64,000 nucleotides of DNA from Magicicada septendecula (lineage: Eukaryota > Arthropoda > Insecta > Hemiptera > Cicadidae), in the NCBI GenBank assembly GCA_034769895.1, contig CM068368.1, positions 337,613,076-337,677,075 on the forward strand, written 5' to 3'. How positions within the stretch are numbered: the stretch's first letter is position 1; every line of letters starts with the position of its first letter. Below, in pieces: positions 21,673-32,670 of this stretch. The notes below the pieces were generated by a model, which saw only the letters and a list, made by a program, of their open reading frames with translations, was not told where the DNA came from and made no database searches. Position numbers and translations under genes: made by a program.

Positions 21673-24081
21673 CTTCGCATGTACATTTGCAGGGACTTCT
21701 TCAGTCGTTAAAAATTTATTTGGAGCTGCTTGAAACTGGTTCCTGGTAAAAGCCTTGTCCAATTTCCCCTGTTTTGTTCCTAGGATATACAAATTAGGCT
21801 CCACTACTTCCACTATGACAGCCAAAATGTTCCGTGGAGCCAGGCGGCCACGGTCAACATCTGGAATGGTAACCAAGACATTATTACCAACCGAAAGAGG
21901 TGGCAACTTTTTATGAGAGTTGGATATCATTTTTTCAGCTTGTCTTTGGAGTCCAAGTTTGCAGTTTTCGCGTTTTGTTTCAATACCGGTTTTTTTGCAC
22001 AGAGTGAACACAGAGGGATTTCTGAAAAACAAGCATTGACACATTCAGAGTGGAAATCTTCGGAGCACTCGAAACAAGTTTCTACTATGTTGTACTCAAT
22101 GTTGCAGATCTGGCATATCTTGACACCATCTCTGAAGTCGGATGTATTGATTTCCATGTTCTCTGACACACATTCATGATCTTGTTGCAGGTTGCAATCT
22201 TCTTTTTAGCTATCTGCATTGTCATTTTCTGAGGCCTTATCATCAAAATTCTGATTCATTAATAAAAGATGTTCTTTAAGCTCCTCCTCACTGAATATTT
22301 GTCTAACAACACTGTCAGGCAAAGAAGAACCAAACACCATTTTTCGGCTTCACACCAAACATTGCTTCATAAGGCGTCCTCTTGATCCCAGTGTGAAAAC
22401 TGATGTTCTTAGAATTTTGAACAAATCGCAGACCGGCAGCCCATTTGTGCGTGTCGTTGTCCGTCATCCACGTTATCAAGCTGTCTCGCACATCTTGATT
22501 CGCCCTTTCGACTGACCCCTGGCTCTGAGAATGGCGAGGTTTCCCATGAACGAGTTTAACTGCATTCCATTTCTCGACCAATTTCTGGATAACCTAGAAA
22601 TAAACAAACTATTTAATACATGCTGTCCCGTGCTACTGCTGTCATTTTGTTACAACAGATTTGTAGTTTTTCCCTAGTTAAATGTAACAAAAATTATACC
22701 TGATTGCAAAATTCCTTTCCATTATCGCTATGAAGAATAGTCGGTGCTCCAAATAAGCAGAAAATATCAGCAAGAACATCAGCAACTTCTGCTGTATTAG
22801 ATTTCAAAGGACGCAAGACAAGAAATTTTGTTAGATGATCCTGATTTATTCAAGACAAATTTATAGTCACCGTCAGGCTCAGACTGGATTATCGACCTGA
22901 AATGAAAAAACTGTAACAAAATTAAAACAAAAATGTTTCCTTTCAATTGAAGTTTTTAATTAAAAAATTAATATTCATAAATAAGGGCAAATACAAAAGA
23001 AAACAGCAACTATTGGTTCTGGCAGTTGCTTTAAAAAGGTATTTGAAAACAGAGTAAAACATTTTAAAGTGCTGGATAACTCAATAACATTTGTAACAGT
23101 ACACAGTAAATGATCAATGTTTACCTGACACCTGGTGTTGAGCGCTGACATAACCATCGGGTTCACTACCAAGCCCTTTCTTCTTACTTTTTTTCTTTAA
23201 TCCACAGGTTTCACACTTCTAAATACAAGTTGATAACTTTCCTGGTTATGTTGCAGAACTTATTCTTCAGTTCGAGCTCCATAGCCTTTTCTTTTTTGTG
23301 GCCTAACTTCAAATGCGCTGCTTTCAAAACTTCAAACAACTCGCTTGTTGGACAAAAATATTTAATCTCTGTAAACGACCCGCTCTCCGATTTTCATGAC
23401 ATCGAATCTCTTTAGCCTACGGTAATCTGCAGAAGTCGTGGATGTTTATATACTAACTGGATGCCCGACTGCCAACCCTGTATGCTTGCGAGACTGAAGC
23501 AAGTGTGACGTCACGCCACCATCTTTAAAACGGGCAAGAGATCTCGAGCCCACAGTTCTACCTATACAACTGGTACATAATTGTGCCATTAATTACGCGA
23601 CAATTAATTATTTTTTGATGATAAATACATGCTACGGTACGTCCTGAATAATAAATACGATTTTTTGTCAAACCTATCAGCCCGAATGGTAATTCTCACT
23701 TACCTGTTAAATCTTTTGCTATTTCCACTCGTAATCAAAGAATTTATTAGCCGACACCTTGGGATCATAGTGTTATGGGAACGTAAAATGAAATTTAAAA
23801 ACAAAAGTTTCTCAACGAAGAATTAGAAATAAAAGGCTGTATTTCCAACTTTCATTATTATTAGGGCTATTTATCTGTATGAAAAGTTACCGGTACTCAC
23901 CAGGAACTCGCGAGTTCAATTCCGGGGGAGGTAGATCGATGTAAAAGTTTGGAAAATTCTATGTAACAGACCACCATTATTATTATTGTCAGTGAGTAGT
24001 CAGTGAATAAGAATCTTTATGGCAATAACTGTGATCTGTTTCTTCCTCTAACAACATGCTACCACAATTGGAACAAGCATA

Positions 24082-25407
24082 CTACATAAATACAACATGC
24101 ACCCAAGCATTCAGCCTTTCTTTATCATTCAAAGGAAATCTGAAATAAACGAAAAGATTCAGCATGAACATATTTATTGGTTATTAGTGCAGGAAAACTG
24201 TCGGCGTAAGCCTGAATTGAACAAAAAAAATCTAAGTAGTCTCGATTTTTGAGGAGTAGTTGTTTATAATGTATACAAACATTTTTTGTCTAATCACCTG
24301 CCAGCGGCGCCCGGGAAAAATTGTTATAAACAAATAAAAAAATAAAAAATAAAAAACAAATTAAATTTCCAGGCATCGATTTTTTTGGCAAATTTTGGAG
24401 TCGCGCGGCTATCGGCTGAAGTAGCAACTAATTATTATTAATTATCCCAATTTAACCGTAAATTTTCATACCTATTATAATTAAATCTTAAAGGGCAAGG
24501 TTTAAGCTTTTGAAATAGCCCAAAAAGAAGTGTCCTGATTATTGAACTTATCGCATAATTATATTTTGAAATTAAGTTATTTTTTTAGTTACGATTTATC
24601 CAAAAAAGTGGATTTTAAAATGGCGAATCTTAAAAACTAAATTTTTGTAATTTTTTTTATTCCTTGTAGTAATCAACCAACGGGTCTAGAAAATGAATTT
24701 ATACGGGAAAGTTCATTATAAAATTAATTGTTTATTTAATTGCATATTCTTTAAAAAAACAGCATTTTGTAATTTCATCTCTTGTACAATATACACATAA
24801 TGAAATCCTAAACCTTTTTTCATAATAGTCACATGTAAAAAACTATCATTTTTCGATAGGCACTTTGTTTTGTTAAAATAGTTCAATTTAAACAAGAGTT
24901 ATAACGTTTAATGAAGCGCGCGCGTGCCTCCGCTCGCTAGCCTCGTCCCCCACCACGACAGAATTATACGTTATAAACATTTAGACCTCCCGCGCTTGTT
25001 TTTGCTCGCACAAAAATATTTTTGAGATGAAATTTGTGTAGAATTTTTTCAGCTTTAAAATTTAACTCTTTTAAAATTAAACTACGGGCGAAATTAACGG
25101 AGATATGAGCGAAAAACTGAATTTTTGTTTTTAATTTGTTTATAACAATTTTTCCCGGGCGCCGCTGGCAGGTGATTAGACAAAAAATGTTTGTATACAT
25201 TATAAACAACTACTCCTCAAAAATCGAGACTACTTAGATTTTTTTTGTTCAATTCAGGCTTACGCCGACAGTTTTCCTGCACTATATAAGGAGGTGGATG
25301 ACAAAAAATCGCTGCAAAACAAAACATGCCACTTGCGCAAAAAACTGCAAGTTCTCTCCTTGTTTCCGTCGATTTGTGCAACCTACAGCACAACAAGAGT
25401 CAGGCAT
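24082..25407 (-). pseudogene. THAP-domain N-terminus of a P-like transposase, split
   Basis: From a Met at 25407 the translation begins MPDSCCAVGCTNRR and continues to LQFF, the hallmark start of a THAP zinc-finger (C..C spacing with GC.N). A second piece on the same strand at about 24139-24082, preceded by an acceptor-like TTATTTCAG, reads FPLNDKERLNAWVHVV, which matches the later FP...W part of THAP domains. A 1.1-kb MITE lies between them, probably in or next to the intron. The THAP domain binds transposon DNA ends. The later Cys/His and AVPTIF-type motif are missing, and no RNase-H transposase core follows, so the gene is a remnant. Confidence 0.6.
24187..25282. mobile_element. 1.1-kb MITE with about 150-bp inverted repeats
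   Basis: GTGCAGGAAAACTGTCGGCG opens the element at 24187 and its inverse closes it at 25282. The inverted repeats match over about 145-150 bp. TA flanks each end (24185-24186, 25283-25284), as expected for a Tc1/mariner-type target duplication, although a three-base TAT duplication would also fit. The interior is AT-rich with no transposase. It is the innermost of three nested elements and splits the THAP coding pieces. Confidence 0.8.
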
Positions 25408-25907
25408 ATTATCTTCTTTTCGAAGTGATAAGTCAAGCAAGCATTAAATCAATTTACACTCCAAAAGGTCCGCACAAATCAACCTAACACCACGTCTGTT
25501 TACATTTTTTTTGCCCGTTTTAAAGATGGCGGCGTGACGTCACACTTGCTTCACTAGAGAGCGCCCTGTCGGGCATCCAGTTATATTAACATCCATGGTA
25601 GAAGTCATGTTTAGTCCTTTTTCTTTCTTCTCTTTTGCTTCTTTAGTTTCCACGATAATACACTTATACTGTACATCACTTAACAAAAAAAGCCTTTCTT
25701 TCTCCCTAATTAACTCTAGAAGCTTGCACTCAAACTGAACCTTCATTTTCAATAACAATGCCCTCGGTAAAAACAATTCACTGCGACACGGATTGTTCCA
25801 ACAGCAGAGACACACTGCTAGGAATAACAAAACTGACGTGTGTTAGGCGCCGCACTGAGTGGAGGGGCGGCGATATGTCAGAACATGCTCATGAGTGTGT
25901 GGGAACG

Positions 25908-26191
25908 GTTACTTCGGCTATTGAGTAAAAGCAGAATACGCAATTCGCGGAGTGAGTAAAATGAAATGCTCACTTCGCGGACTGGGTATTTTGATTTACG
26001 CAATGGCAGAAATTAAAGTTTACTTTCGGGTATTGCGCAAATGGAAATAAGCACTCCGCGGAGTGGATAATTTATTTCGCCCATTGCCCGAAATGAATGC
26101 TCACTCCGCGGATTGCGTAAAGCAAGATTCGCACTTTGCGGAGTGAGTAAAAATTTCTGGCAATGCCCGAATTCGGCAATTGCGAATAACA
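25908..26191 (-). repeat. right terminal inverted repeat of the Ginger-like element
   Basis: About 284 bp, the inverse of 21343-21617. It has the same alternating palindromic units. The transposase promoter presumably lies between it and the N-terminal exon; a TGACGTCA-type site in the neighbouring P-like TIR is not part of this element. Confidence 0.85.
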
Positions 26192-26195
26192 TATA

Positions 26196-27973
26196 GATGG
26201 ACAGAAGTGTATTCATTTTATAATTTTAAGTTGAAATATGTGTGTGTGTGTGTGTGTGTGTAATTATTTTTGTAAGTAACTCTTAAATATTTCTTGCAGC
26301 TTTCTATAGTGTAAATGTTCTTCAAATATTAACTACTTCTGCAAGTAAAATTATTGTTGTGTTTTGTCCTGACGCACGATTCACTGATTTATAATCCTCT
26401 GATGACACTGATGTGATCAGAGAAACGTACTGATGTGATCTGAAGAACACACTACACATATTTGAATATTTGAATACACTACACACTATATTTGAAGAAT
26501 ACACTATATATATTGTTAAATAGAACTCAGGCTTTTAACAGTATCTTTCATAACTGTGAAAGTCGATGAGTATTCTATGAATATTTGCTTTTATGTAACT
26601 GATCGTTCTGTCGCAGACAAAAACAATATACAATTGTTGAAAATAGTAGGCATGGGATATCAATATTTGTCAGTCCAGTTGTTACGTGTTTTATGCATAC
26701 GTTTTTAAACTCTGATAGACAAAAATTCATACGTTAAAAATATTGTATTGTTAGTATGATATGGACAGAAAATAACTTGTTTATTTTAATATTAACCTGA
26801 CCTACCCTAAACAAATCTAAAAACATTTAGCACAACGGACTTAACCTGAACAATATGTGACTTTCAAAGTAAATTATTTAACTTTAATTATTTTATTGTT
26901 GTTTTCTTCTTCTTCGTTTTCGGTTTCAGTAATCTTGCCTGTACATTTCCCTGTTTCTCAGTTCCACAGGGCTCATTATTATTTTCGAGAGCTACGTGAG
27001 ACTAGAGAATAAGAAATATCTTCCTCAGTATGTTAACCAATCTTGTAACACGGCAGTGCTTCTTGTCCTACTGTTTTTTTTTTTTGAAGATGCCGCGTTT
27101 TAGTTTTGTGGCTCAAACTCGCTACTAGCTCTCTATCTCTCTCTCTCTCCTGATCAGTGTAGTGGCTACTCCTCACTTCTTTGAACGTGTTCTAGAATTT
27201 GATGGCAACTTTTTTAATTTTCTCGTCATTCCCAGGCATTCGTCAGTCTCCATGTCCTCAAACTCCGTTACTATTCTTTGATTTCCATTTTTTGTTTTTA
27301 TTCACAAAACGTAATTATTATTGGTTTTATTTGTTTTGCTATAACTCACTGTAAAATGGTGATTTTAAAATTGCTAAAAATCAAGATGATGTATGTGGAA
27401 AGTCCTTTCGTTCTGATTCTAGCATGTTGTTGTGTAATTATTAATTAGTATTGAGTATAAAATTGAAACAAATGTAGGTGTAGTTGAAACTGAAATAGAT
27501 GCAAAATAATGCCTGTCACGAACCCACTAACCCACACAGAACACACTAACCCACTAACTTTTACAGCTCAAAAACAGCTGACGAGAAAAATTGTTTTGTC
27601 GTGAGCCAATGTCTCAACCCTCTTTCCACCGAAGCGATGCTATGCAATACAATGCGACAAAACGGTTCTGCCGCAAAACAAAATGTCGTTCCACTATTCG
27701 GCCCGGCTCAGTATAGTTCCATTACATCCAAAAGGTATCCTATACATTTCCCTGTGGATTTACTCGCTAACAACAAAAATCGATTTAAATTCAGAATTTT
27801 CATGGTGTCTGTAAATGTTTGGTTCGGTTACTATCGTCACAACAATACTAAACATTATTAGTTAAATTAAAAATTGTACCAATTAATAATTATTAATTAA
27901 TTATAGACCATTAATCCATTTATTAAGGACTATATTCTTTAAAACGTTTACTGGCCTTATTTCAACATAATCG
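26196..27973. other. gene-free stretch with GT and CT repeats
   Basis: A (GT)n array is at 26239-26261 and a CT-rich patch near 27130-27150. A hammerhead-like motif at 26395-26432 is annotated separately. The 86-codon frame at 27601-27861 shows no known domain. Confidence 0.5.
26395..26432 (+). ncRNA. degenerate hammerhead-like ribozyme motif
   Basis: The core CTGATGA (26399-26405) is followed by one base, a hairpin with CTGA/TCAG stem, and GAAA (26422-26425). UCCU at 26395-26398 would be the 5' strand of stem I, but the 3' partner after GAAA has decayed. A related, differently decayed copy lies on the minus strand at 35062-35110. Penelope-like elements are known to carry such motifs. Activity is unlikely here. 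Confidence 0.4.
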
Positions 27974-28497
27974 TGTTACATGGATAATAAACGCAAAAAC
28001 ATTGTTCTTTTCACAGCATAGATAAACGCAAAATTAATTTCGGTTTTACATATAACACAACATTTATTGATTGTCATTTCATAAGTTGTGTTGTGTTCAG
28101 TTAAAAAATAAAGATTTCAAACAATTTTCCATGATGCTCCATAAAGCTGTCTTTCTTAGTTAGTATGTCTTGTAAACGCAAATATTGTCACTATTAGGGA
28201 ACATCTGTGGGCTATATATAAGCAACAGCGGCCCGTTTAGTTTGTTACACCTGGCGAGATTGTAGAGTGCGGATCCAGTGAGTGTGGGAAGTGATTAGTG
28301 TGTTATAATTATTGTGGAACTCTATTAGTTGGCATTATTATTGTGTGTAGAGAAATTTAACTTGAAATATTGTATGAGAGTACCTTGTTGATTTCACATT
28401 GTTTTTGTGACTAATTAAAGCTGGTAATTAGTGACTTCATTGGTGTCTGTATTTTGTTTCCACTTCACTATACGACGGTCCTTGAGACGTCGTAACA
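27974..28497 (+). repeat. probable solo LTR of a gypsy-like element
   Basis: The 3' 110 bp (TAATTAAAGCTGGTAATTAG, CATTGGTGTCT, TACGACGGTC) matches the end of the LTR at 30729-31267. The segment can be framed as TGTTAC...GTAACA, 524 bp, close to the 539 bp of that LTR. A TATA-like GCTATATATAAG lies near 28211. No gag or pol follows on the right. The left boundary is inferred from length and the TGTTAC start only, and no target duplication is seen, so it may be truncated. Confidence 0.55.
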
Positions 28498-28900
28498 ATA
28501 CTTATGGCAAAAAAGTAGACGTCTGTTCACTACTGGGAAGGATTAAAAACTAATAATTTGGTGCAGATTTTTTCACATATTTACTGTTTCTTACTAATAG
28601 TGATTTACTAGTAGATTTTCTTCATTAATGTATTGAGCAGGTTTGAGTATCTACAATTAATACAATATTATTAATACAAATTTCTTTGTTTAATAATAGA
28701 ATACAAAAGCAAAACAATCTCTGTTACATTCAATGTAAATTGTTTACCTGTGTCTTGTGTACAATTTTTAGTGTACGTTAATTGAAACTAGTCGTTTAAA
28801 AATTATAAATCATCATTATTACACACACATTATTTGGATAATAATTTTTTATTTAATTAAGAAAGTTGTGTTAGTGGTTATAATCACAAACATAATTATC
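28498..28900. other. gene-free stretch
   Basis: AT-rich, with no supported gene or repeat. Confidence 0.5.
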
Positions 28901-28927
28901 ACTGTCGCACACCACTATAGTAAAATT

Positions 28928-28970
28928 ATTCCGATTAGCGCTTTCAAGCTTCTCAGCTCATCGTCAGATC
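28928..28970 (-). ncRNA. hammerhead-like ribozyme motif, minus strand
   Basis: Because the arm is an exact inverse of 28983-29025, the minus strand carries the same core, hairpin, GAAA and self-complementary stem III. Transcripts of either strand would therefore contain one copy in sense. Confidence 0.5.
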
Positions 28971-28982
28971 GGGAAAATCTCA

Positions 28983-29025
28983 GATCTGACGATGAGCTGA
29001 GAAGCTTGAAAGCGCTAATCGGAAT
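28983..29025 (+). ncRNA. hammerhead-like ribozyme motif, plus strand
   Basis: CTGACGA (28986-28992) fits the core CUGANGA. After one extra U comes a hairpin AGCT-GAGA-AGCT closed by a G-U pair, then GAAA (29008-29011). The following AGCGCU is self-complementary, so stem III could form only between two RNAs. Predicted cleavage would follow the A of CUA at 29017, and AUC after it can pair with GAU before the core. The extra base after the core is a deviation from the textbook fold. Confidence 0.55.
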
Positions 29026-29713
29026 ATATAGTGATGTGCAACAGTGATAATTCTGTTTATTCATTTTTACTTTTTAAAGATAGTAGATTGATGTCTGTAA
29101 TACTGTTAACAGTAATGAAGTTTATATTACTTTCCAGTTTTATTACTGTCAATACGGTTGTCAATGTACTACCTTAACGCGTTTGTCGCTGATGTAACAC
29201 AAATAATCTTCAGTAAGCATATAGTTATGTAAAAATACAACCATAGATTAAGCCATATGTTTTATTACATAACTACACGTCGGATTATATCACTCATAAA
29301 AAGGCTAGGTTTTAGTATTTTCTCCAACACATACCGTTTTTATAAAACAATATTGTATACAGTATATGATAATGTTTATTTAACAATATTTATGACGTTC
29401 TGAACTTCGTTTATATCATTACGTCTACAATAAAACGTAGAAGTTAATAGGAAAGGAAAGGGAGATGCGGATAAGGAGATAGAAATTGTCGATTCATTAG
29501 TAACTTATGTAAAGCCATCAGTGGTTGAGAAATGTAGACAAGTGACGATCAAATCAAAGAAAAAAAAGAGTGTGAGAAAAAGAAAGGAAATAAGTGAACA
29601 TAATCTCTTTTCCTACAAAATATCTTGTCTTAAATAGAGGGCGTAGTTGATTTTAGTAAACTATTACAAAATTAATAATTTGATTCAATTATTTTGTAAT
29701 TCACAGATATTAC

Positions 29714-29760
<47 letters not shown>

Positions 29761-30724
29761 TAATGCATTATAATATCGATTTTTAAAGATATCGAAAATA
29801 TATTCATATATATATATATATAATATATAAAATAAACAATACTATTACATGTTATATAATTAAGCGTTTGAGTGCTATAGAGAAAAAAGTGGGTGTTGTT
29901 TAAATAAAAATACTTGCTCAAATACTTATTAAGTTTGAAAATAATTAAAAATTTATTAATACAAATTTCAAAATGTCGCATTTAAAAATTCGTTACTATT
30001 GTTTGCATAATGTGTGTTTCTTGTGTGTTCGGCATAACACATGATTATTATAAATATACAAAAATAACATTACCATAAAATGTTCATATAGTACACACAA
30101 AATATAAATTGACATACACAATTAAATAAGGATAAATATAAATTCTTACAATACTACAATGTGCTCTCGACTTGCTCAGATATTCTTTTAAAATGCATTT
30201 ATTTTAAATAATTTCTTTTAATCGTTACTTTACTTTTTACACGTAAATGTCAATAAAATATTAAGGACTTTCCACGTAGGACTAAATAAGAGTAATATAA
30301 GCTTCCCGCCGTGCGTTGTTAGAATCCAACGTATGCGCAGTTTTAAGTGTCGCGAGCTGTTTTGTTGCGAGACATAAATTGAAGGAGCTTAATATGAATT
30401 ATAAATGTGGATCATATTAAATAAACTCCAATATTAGTATTGGAATCTTAATATTTATGAGACTGGTTAGTAATCTTAATGCGTGTTTACATTTTTAAGA
30501 TTTGTCTTGTTTGAGGTTTATATAGTGAATTTTGTTTTTAGCTATTTGTTTTCAGTGAATTTAGTAGCAGATAACTTTACGAATTTAAGGTAAGAAGTGT
30601 GGTTATTATTTAATGTGTGTAAATGTTTGTTATATTCTTTGGGTTTACTATTTATTAGTAGATTGTTAAGTTTTTATTGATTGTGATAAACTTATTTGTT
30701 TTCTGCTTATTTAGGATTTTAAGC
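29026..30724. other. gene-free AT-rich stretch with TA array
   Basis: A (TA)n array occupies about 29716-29757, with a shorter TA patch near 29806-29825. No gene is supported before the LTR element. Confidence 0.55.
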
Positions 30725-30728
30725 ATAT

Positions 30729-31267
30729 TGTTACCACATTACAGAACAATCCGCGTGTTTCTAGAACGATCCACTGGAATAATGCTGTGTGTGTACGTGA
30801 TTTCAACATGCATTCGCGAGACTTTTATAGACGCCGCCAGCCTCGCGGACTGTGTCAAGGCCGCAATTAATTACGTCGTAGTGTAGGGCTAACGCGCAGT
30901 ATGGAATAATCTGGATTTTCGGAGGGGTATAAATACAAGTACCCAGCGACGCTTAGTCAGTTTGAGTTGCGATATATCTCAGTGCGGTTCGAGTTATTAT
31001 TCGGGCGATTACTCTGTGCGTTCAAGTGGTTATTAGAGAAGCGAGTGTTTTATAATTGTGCGGTACGATTGTAATACAATTTGTGTTTTATATCAGTTGA
31101 CACTTTTTTATTGCGTATGAACAATTTTTATTGATTTGTTGTAAGAGCCTGTCTAGTTAATTGTAAACCGTTTAATTGTGATAATTAAAGCTGGTGATTA
31201 GTGACTTAATTGGTGTCTTGTATTTTGTTTTCCACTGTACCATACGACGGTCAGGAGAAGTGCGACA
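30729..31267 (+). repeat. 5' LTR
   Basis: Starts TGTTACC and ends GCGACA, 539 bp. The start matches the beginning of the 3' LTR (ACAGAACAATC, GTGTTTCTAGAACGAT, TGTACGTGAT). The sequence TATAAATA near 30928 is a likely promoter. Its 3' end matches the solo LTR at 27974-28497. I could not assign a primer-binding site with confidence directly after it. Confidence 0.8.
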
Positions 31268-31336
31268 GAACCGTTAATAGTGGAAACAGTGGACATTTTG
31301 TACAAGACGAGGTAATTCGTAATTAATCGGTAAACA

Positions 31337-32652
31337 ATGGATGCCAGTCAGATGATGGAAGCTTTCCAAACGCTGCTGCGGCAGACACAGGAAGAAGCAG
31401 AAAGATGACAAAAAGAAGAACGAAGACAAGAAAGAGAAGAAGCAGAAAAACGACAGGATGAAAAACGTAAGCAGGAAGCAGATAAAACGGAAGCTCTTTT
31501 TGAAGCTATGCAGAAACAGTTTCAAGAGCACGAATATTTATATTGTACCGCAGAATTGGGTTTCCTACGAGGTGAGCTTAATAAACAAGTTACTAAAATA
31601 TCAGAGGTACAAGAATCAATGACATTAAAATAGCTGAAGTAGAAAAAACTGTCTCGAGTGTTGAAGAATCGATGTCTACAAAAATATCTGACGTAGAAGA
31701 ATCCATGTCAAATAAAATAGCTGAAGTAGAAAAATCTGTCTTGACTGTAGAAGAAGCTATGTCATCAACAAAAATATCTGCAGTAGAAAACTCAATGGCA
31801 AACGTAAGAGAACAAATTAAAAGTGAAATTGAGCACTTCATGAAGATACGGTCAAAACAAACTTCTGAACAGACTGTACCAATGATAAAGACAGAAAAAG
31901 GCACAGAAAATAAGTCAATAGAGAAAGTAACTTTTCCTGCAGTAGGGAGAGTTCATATCAAAGCTCCAACCTTTGTCGGAAGTAGTCACTGGCCAACGTA
32001 CCTCCGCCAATTTGAAGCTGCTGCATGCGCATATAATTGGCCCGAGAAAGACAAGGCTGTTTCACTCGTTCTCGCATTAAATGGACCTGCGGCAGAATTA
32101 CTACAGAAAGTGCCACTTGATAGCCAGAACACCTATGCCGAGTTGATAAAAGCTCTAGAATTACGGTATGGTGATAAACATTTGCGAGATGTGTACTGCA
32201 CCCAGTTGAGAGCAAGGCGACAGCATTCCGAGGAAAGCCTTCAAGAGTTTGAAGCAAGTATCGACAGACTAATTAGACTGGCCTATCCTGAAGCGCCAGA
32301 AGATTTTCGAACGAGTTTTGCGATGCAGACATGTACTGACAGTGTCCGAGATAACGAACTACAGCAAGTGTTACGAATGGCAAGACACCAGAACAGTGCG
32401 GACGCCCTGGTACATGTTTTGCAATTTGAGGCTGCCAAATCAGCGTCTGGTCGAACAAGTCATAAAGTGCGCGCTAAAAGATCGCGACGGCACAGACGAT
32501 GAGGGAGAAGAACAAGGAACAGTGCCTCGACTGTCGACGCCACAGAATAAAATAAGAAAGGATGGAAGACCGAAGTGTTATAGATGTGGGAAACCTGGAC
32601 AGCTACAACGAGATTGTCGAGTTAGAATTCAGCAGCAGGGAAACGAGCAGTA
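31337..32652 (+). pseudogene. gag-like polyprotein with zinc knuckle
   Basis: From a Met at 31337 a highly charged, Glu/Arg/Gln-rich coiled-coil region runs with an early TGA (31406-31408) and a frameshift near 31630. A 276-codon frame then covers the capsid-like part (31672-32502; WPTYLRQFEAAACAYNW, ALNGPAAELL, ELRYGD, QLRARRQ). Another frameshift leads into the nucleocapsid knuckle near 32575 (CYRCGKPGQLQRDC). Retroelement knuckles are C-x2-C-x4-H-x4-C; here the His is Gln, so zinc binding is likely impaired. The capsid part is typical of gypsy-like elements. It would package element RNA in cytoplasmic particles. Confidence 0.75.
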
Positions 32653-32670
32653 GTCGGTACAACGGGGCAT

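Larger units (their letters stand above)
23438..25598 (-). mobile_element. P-like (THAP) DNA transposon inserted in the Ginger gene
   Basis: Inverted repeats of roughly 80-100 bp face each other: the left one holds AACTGGATGCCCGAC and GAAGCAAGTGTGACGTCACG, and the right one the inverse with small differences. The insert is bounded by near-identical 8-mers CAGAAGTC (23430-23437) and TAGAAGTC (25599-25606), and joining the flanks restores continuity of the KRBA2-like frame. An 8-bp duplication is typical of P and hAT elements. The minus-strand THAP-like start codes (25405-25407 and downstream) favour a P-type element. With the nested MITE removed only about 1.1 kb remains, far less than a complete P transposase, so it is an internally deleted copy. 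Confidence 0.7.
21601..25746 (-). pseudogene. KRBA2/Ginger-like integrase-type transposase, spliced and disrupted
   Basis: Reading the minus strand: an N-terminal piece (from Met at 25746, with LLELIREKERLFLLS and ETKEAKEKKEK), interrupted at 25598 by the P-like element. It resumes at 23437 with DYRRLKRFDV and an H-H-C-C zinc module (AHLKLGH ... CETCG). A GT..AG intron at 22897-23124 follows RCQ. The next exon holds SEPDGDYKF and SDNGKEFCNQ (integrase Asp residues). A second intron lies at 22594-22699, then GSVERAN (catalytic Glu), TPYEAMFGVKP, a Cys-rich stretch (CQICNIEYNIVETC) and a C-terminal beta-rich region. Frameshifts occur after QVD, near 22820, near 22330 and in an A7 tract at about 21990. 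The family catalyses cut-and-paste transposition. Exon joins are inferred from splice signals and homology. Confidence 0.75.
21343..26191 (-). mobile_element. Ginger/KRBA2-like DNA transposon, 4.85 kb
   Basis: The element has long terminal inverted repeats (21343-21617 and 25908-26191), begins TGTTATTCGC and ends GCGAATAACA, and is flanked on both sides by TATA (21339-21342, 26192-26195), a 4-bp target duplication. Inside, on the minus strand, lies a spliced gene for a gypsy-integrase-like transposase of the type behind vertebrate KRBA2 and Ginger elements. Ginger transposons are known to use such an integrase, to have TGT-type ends and to make 4-bp duplications, which fits. A P-like element (23438-25598) interrupts the transposase gene. 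The TIRs are diverged from each other and the gene has frameshifts, so the copy is inactive. Confidence 0.8.
28928..29025. repeat. perfect 43-bp inverted repeat with 12-nt spacer
   Basis: Arm 28928-28970 is the exact inverse of 28983-29025. Imperfect complementarity continues outward (CACACCACTATAG left, TATAGTGATGTG right). Perfect identity of both arms implies a recent origin or copy correction. Each arm encodes a hammerhead-like motif on its outward-reading strand. Confidence 0.9.

Noticed and set aside
22315..22581. treating the integrase motifs as a gypsy retroelement
   Set aside because: The long inverted repeats, 4-bp TATA duplication, introns and KRBA2-like Cys-rich tail fit a Ginger-type DNA transposon better; no LTR, gag or RT is present.
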